DNA of 64,000 nt. It comes from Paracidovorax avenae (GTDB taxonomy: Bacteria; Pseudomonadota; Gammaproteobacteria; Burkholderiales; Burkholderiaceae_C). A program made the position numbers and the translations under genes. The stretch's first letter is position 1; each line of letters starts with the position of its first letter. The notes under the pieces were generated by a model. That model worked only from the letters and a program-made list of their open reading frames with translations, had not been told where the DNA came from and searched no databases. The DNA is taken from assembly GCF_040892545.1 (NCBI RefSeq), contig NZ_CP156079.1, positions 1,488,001 through 1,552,000 of the forward strand, read 5' to 3'. Shown in pieces: positions 62,496 to 64,000 of the stretch.

Positions 62496-64000
62496 TCAGG
62501 CTCCCTGCGCGGGCGTAGTGCCGGACGCTGCCCCCGGCTGCGCGGCGGCGCGCGCCGCCTTCGGCGCGGCGGTCGCGCGGCGCCGCAGCAGATGGCGGGC
62601 CAGGGCGCCGAACACCAGCCCGGCGGCCAGGAACGACAGGTCCATGCCGGCCCAGGCCCATTCGCCCGCGGGCAGCGTGATGCCCAAATGCGCCGAGGTG
62701 GTGGCCGCGTTGATCACCGGCAGCGCCGCGAACAGCGCGCCCGCGGCGCCCAGCAGCAGCGCCCAGCCGCGCCGGTCGGGCCGCAGCAGGCCCACGGCCA
62801 GGCTCGCGCCCCACGTGCCGAAGAACCAGGCGAGTTCCGCGTCGGCGCGCCCGGGCGTGGACAGGGGCAGCAGCCGGTTGGCCGCGAGGAACGCGGCGAC
62901 CGCCAGGGGCAGCCCCCCCATCAGGCCCACGTTCAGGCTGGCCACCAGTCGCTCGCCGAAGGGCAGGCCGGCATCGCCCGGCTTGCGCTGCGCCTGCGCG
63001 CGCCGCTTCACCGACCAGAGCACCAGCCCGGAAGCGATCATCAGGCTGCCCAGCACGCCGAAGCCGAACAGCGCCCAGCGCATGCCCGGTCCCGCGAAGC
63101 GGGCGAGGTGCAGCCCGTAGAGCACGCGGTAGGTCTTGATCGCGGGTGTCTGCGGATCGATCAGCGCGAGCTGCCGCGCCGTGGCACCGTCGAAGCGCAG
63201 CCGCGCGGGCCCGTACTGCAGCCGGTCGCCATCGTGCCGCGTGACCTCCACCACCGTGCCGTCCGCGTCGCGGCGCGCCGAAATGTTGCCGATGCGGGCA
63301 TCGCCCCAGGTGCGGTGCGCCCCCGCCACCATCGTGGCCAGGTCCAGCGCCGGCAGGGGTGCGGCCGCTTCTGCCGCCCCGCGGGCCCGCCGCGCGTTGC
63401 GTGCGCCCGGCTCGTCGCCCTGCATCTCCGCGAAATAGGCCTGCGAATCGGTGCCCTTGGGCGTCGCGTAGGCGGCCGCGATGCCGGCGGGCATGTAGAG
63501 CGTGTGGAAGATCATCAGCCCGCTGAAGGTGATGACGAGGTAGAACGGCAGCGCCAGCACGCCGGAGACGTTGTGCGCGTCCAGCCAGGCGCGCTGGCCG
63601 CCCTTGGTGGGCCGGAAGGTGAAGAAATCCTTGAAGATGCGCCGGTGCGTGACCACGCCCGTGAGCAGCGCGATGAACATCAGCAGCGTCGCCACCCCCA
63701 CGATCCAGCGCCCCTGCAGCGCCCAGCGGCTCTGGTGCGCCGTACGCAGTTCGAAGTGGAAGCGGTAGAAGAATTCACCGCCCATGGTCTCGCGCGTGCC
63801 GATGGATTGGCCCGTGGCCGGGTCCATGAGCAGGGTCTGGAAGCGGCCGTTGGCACTGTCGCGCCAGAGCACCGTCACGGCGGGCAGGCGCTCGTCCGGC
63901 AGGCGCATGATCCATTGCGTCACGCCCGGCGCATGGCGGTGCAGCGCCGCCTGCGCCCGGTCCGCCACGTCGGGGCTCGTGGCCGCCAGCCCGTGCATTT
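62496..64000 (-). CDS. PepSY-associated membrane protein (partial, N terminus outside window)
   Basis: At least 500 residues are visible; the start lies past the window end. The protein has PepSY-type periplasmic domains and several membrane helices, including GRWIVGVATLLMFIALLTGVV, VLALPFYLVITFSGLMIFHTLY and WALFGFGVLGSLMIASGLVLW, with paired histidines in GVVTHRRIF and YGLHLARF that fit heme coordination. Such proteins are found with TonB receptors and are proposed ferric-siderophore reductases. It begins the iron group whose other members follow. The C terminus is a Pro/Ala-rich tail. Confidence 0.8.
   Translation of the reverse strand, partial: MHGLAATSPDVADRAQAALHRHAPGVTQWIMRLPDERLPAVTVLWRDSANGRFQTLLMDPATGQSIGTRETMGGEFFYRFHFELRTAHQSRWALQGRWIVGVATLLMFIALLTGVVTHRRIFKDFFTFRPTKGGQRAWLDAHNVSGVLALPFYLVITFSGLMIFHTLYMPAGIAAAYATPKGTDSQAYFAEMQGDEPGARNARRARGAAEAAAPLPALDLATMVAGAHRTWGDARIGNISARRDADGTVVEVTRHDGDRLQYGPARLRFDGATARQLALIDPQTPAIKTYRVLYGLHLARFAGPGMRWALFGFGVLGSLMIASGLVLWSVKRRAQAQRKPGDAGLPFGERLVASLNVGLMGGLPLAVAAFLAANRLLPLSTPGRADAELAWFFGTWGASLAVGLLRPDRRGWALLLGAAGALFAALPVINAATTSAHLGITLPAGEWAWAGMDLSFLAAGLVFGALARHLLRRRATAAPKAARAAAQPGAASGTTPAQGA

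Noticed and set aside
1..64000. tRNA, rRNA, CRISPR array or riboswitch
   Set aside because: No cloverleaf-like sequence, no regularly spaced direct repeats and no recognised riboswitch leader were found by reading both strands.

Overview
The window is very GC-rich, gene-dense bacterial chromosome. The gene content and order (dapA-bamC, parE and parC flanking a lytic transglycosylase, RoxA-like oxygenase, MCPs with proline/alanine-rich tails, DUF4148, VF530, a ceo/bpe-type efflux locus with a LysR regulator) point to a betaproteobacterium of the family Comamonadaceae, most likely Acidovorax/Paracidovorax. This assignment rests on recalled family context; no search was run. No rRNA, tRNA, CRISPR array, insertion sequence or integrase was seen, and no gene-free stretch exceeds 300 bases.

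Layout. 1-8.8 kb is housekeeping: the tail of dut, a glycine-zipper lipoprotein, an SlpA-like prolyl isomerase, a ribosomal-oxygenase-like cupin, a small Ala/Pro lipoprotein, then a minus-strand run of MFS transporter, small membrane protein, methyltransferase, dapA, bamC and a metallo-beta-lactamase-fold hydrolase. 8.9-14.2 kb carries parE, a lytic transglycosylase and parC, closed by a clear terminator. 14.3-18.0 kb holds two chemoreceptors separated by a 114-bp imperfect palindrome. 18.0-27.1 kb holds pdxY-ridA, a GFA protein, a zeta-like kinase with a small upstream partner (toxin-antitoxin candidate), comEC, and the ATP-grasp/alpha-E pair. 27.4-30.0 kb is a compact three-gene module (Nudix hydrolase, adenosylhomocysteinase-like protein, DMT permease) with a more AT-rich leader and no function I can name.

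30.4-47.5 kb is an aryl polyene (APE) pigment cluster, almost all on the minus strand and tightly coupled by 4-bp and longer overlaps. It runs from a phosphopantetheinyl transferase through ApeC, D, E, F, G, H, I, J, K, L, M, N, O, P, Q and R homologues, then a secreted protein and a third, FabB-like ketosynthase. A methyltransferase resembling ApeB converges on it from the other strand. The predicted pathway activates an aromatic acid (ApeH), loads it on an ACP, extends it with ApeO/ApeC and ApeR, reduces (ApeQ) and dehydrates (ApeI/ApeP) without enoyl reduction to give a conjugated polyene, then attaches it to a lipid carrier (ApeD, ApeJ) and moves it to the outer membrane (ApeL, ApeM, ApeN).

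47.6-55.8 kb is a multidrug efflux locus of the ceo/bpeEF-oprC type: a LysR regulator diverges from a lipase-like gene followed by adaptor, RND pump and outer-membrane channel. The lipase-like protein has lost its catalytic serine, and a SoxR-type operator sits in a 19-bp-spacer promoter just before the adaptor gene. The window ends with an aldehyde dehydrogenase, a FAD-dependent protein of unknown substrate, and a minus-strand iron-uptake group (PepSY protein, DUF3325, DUF4198, TonB-dependent siderophore receptor).
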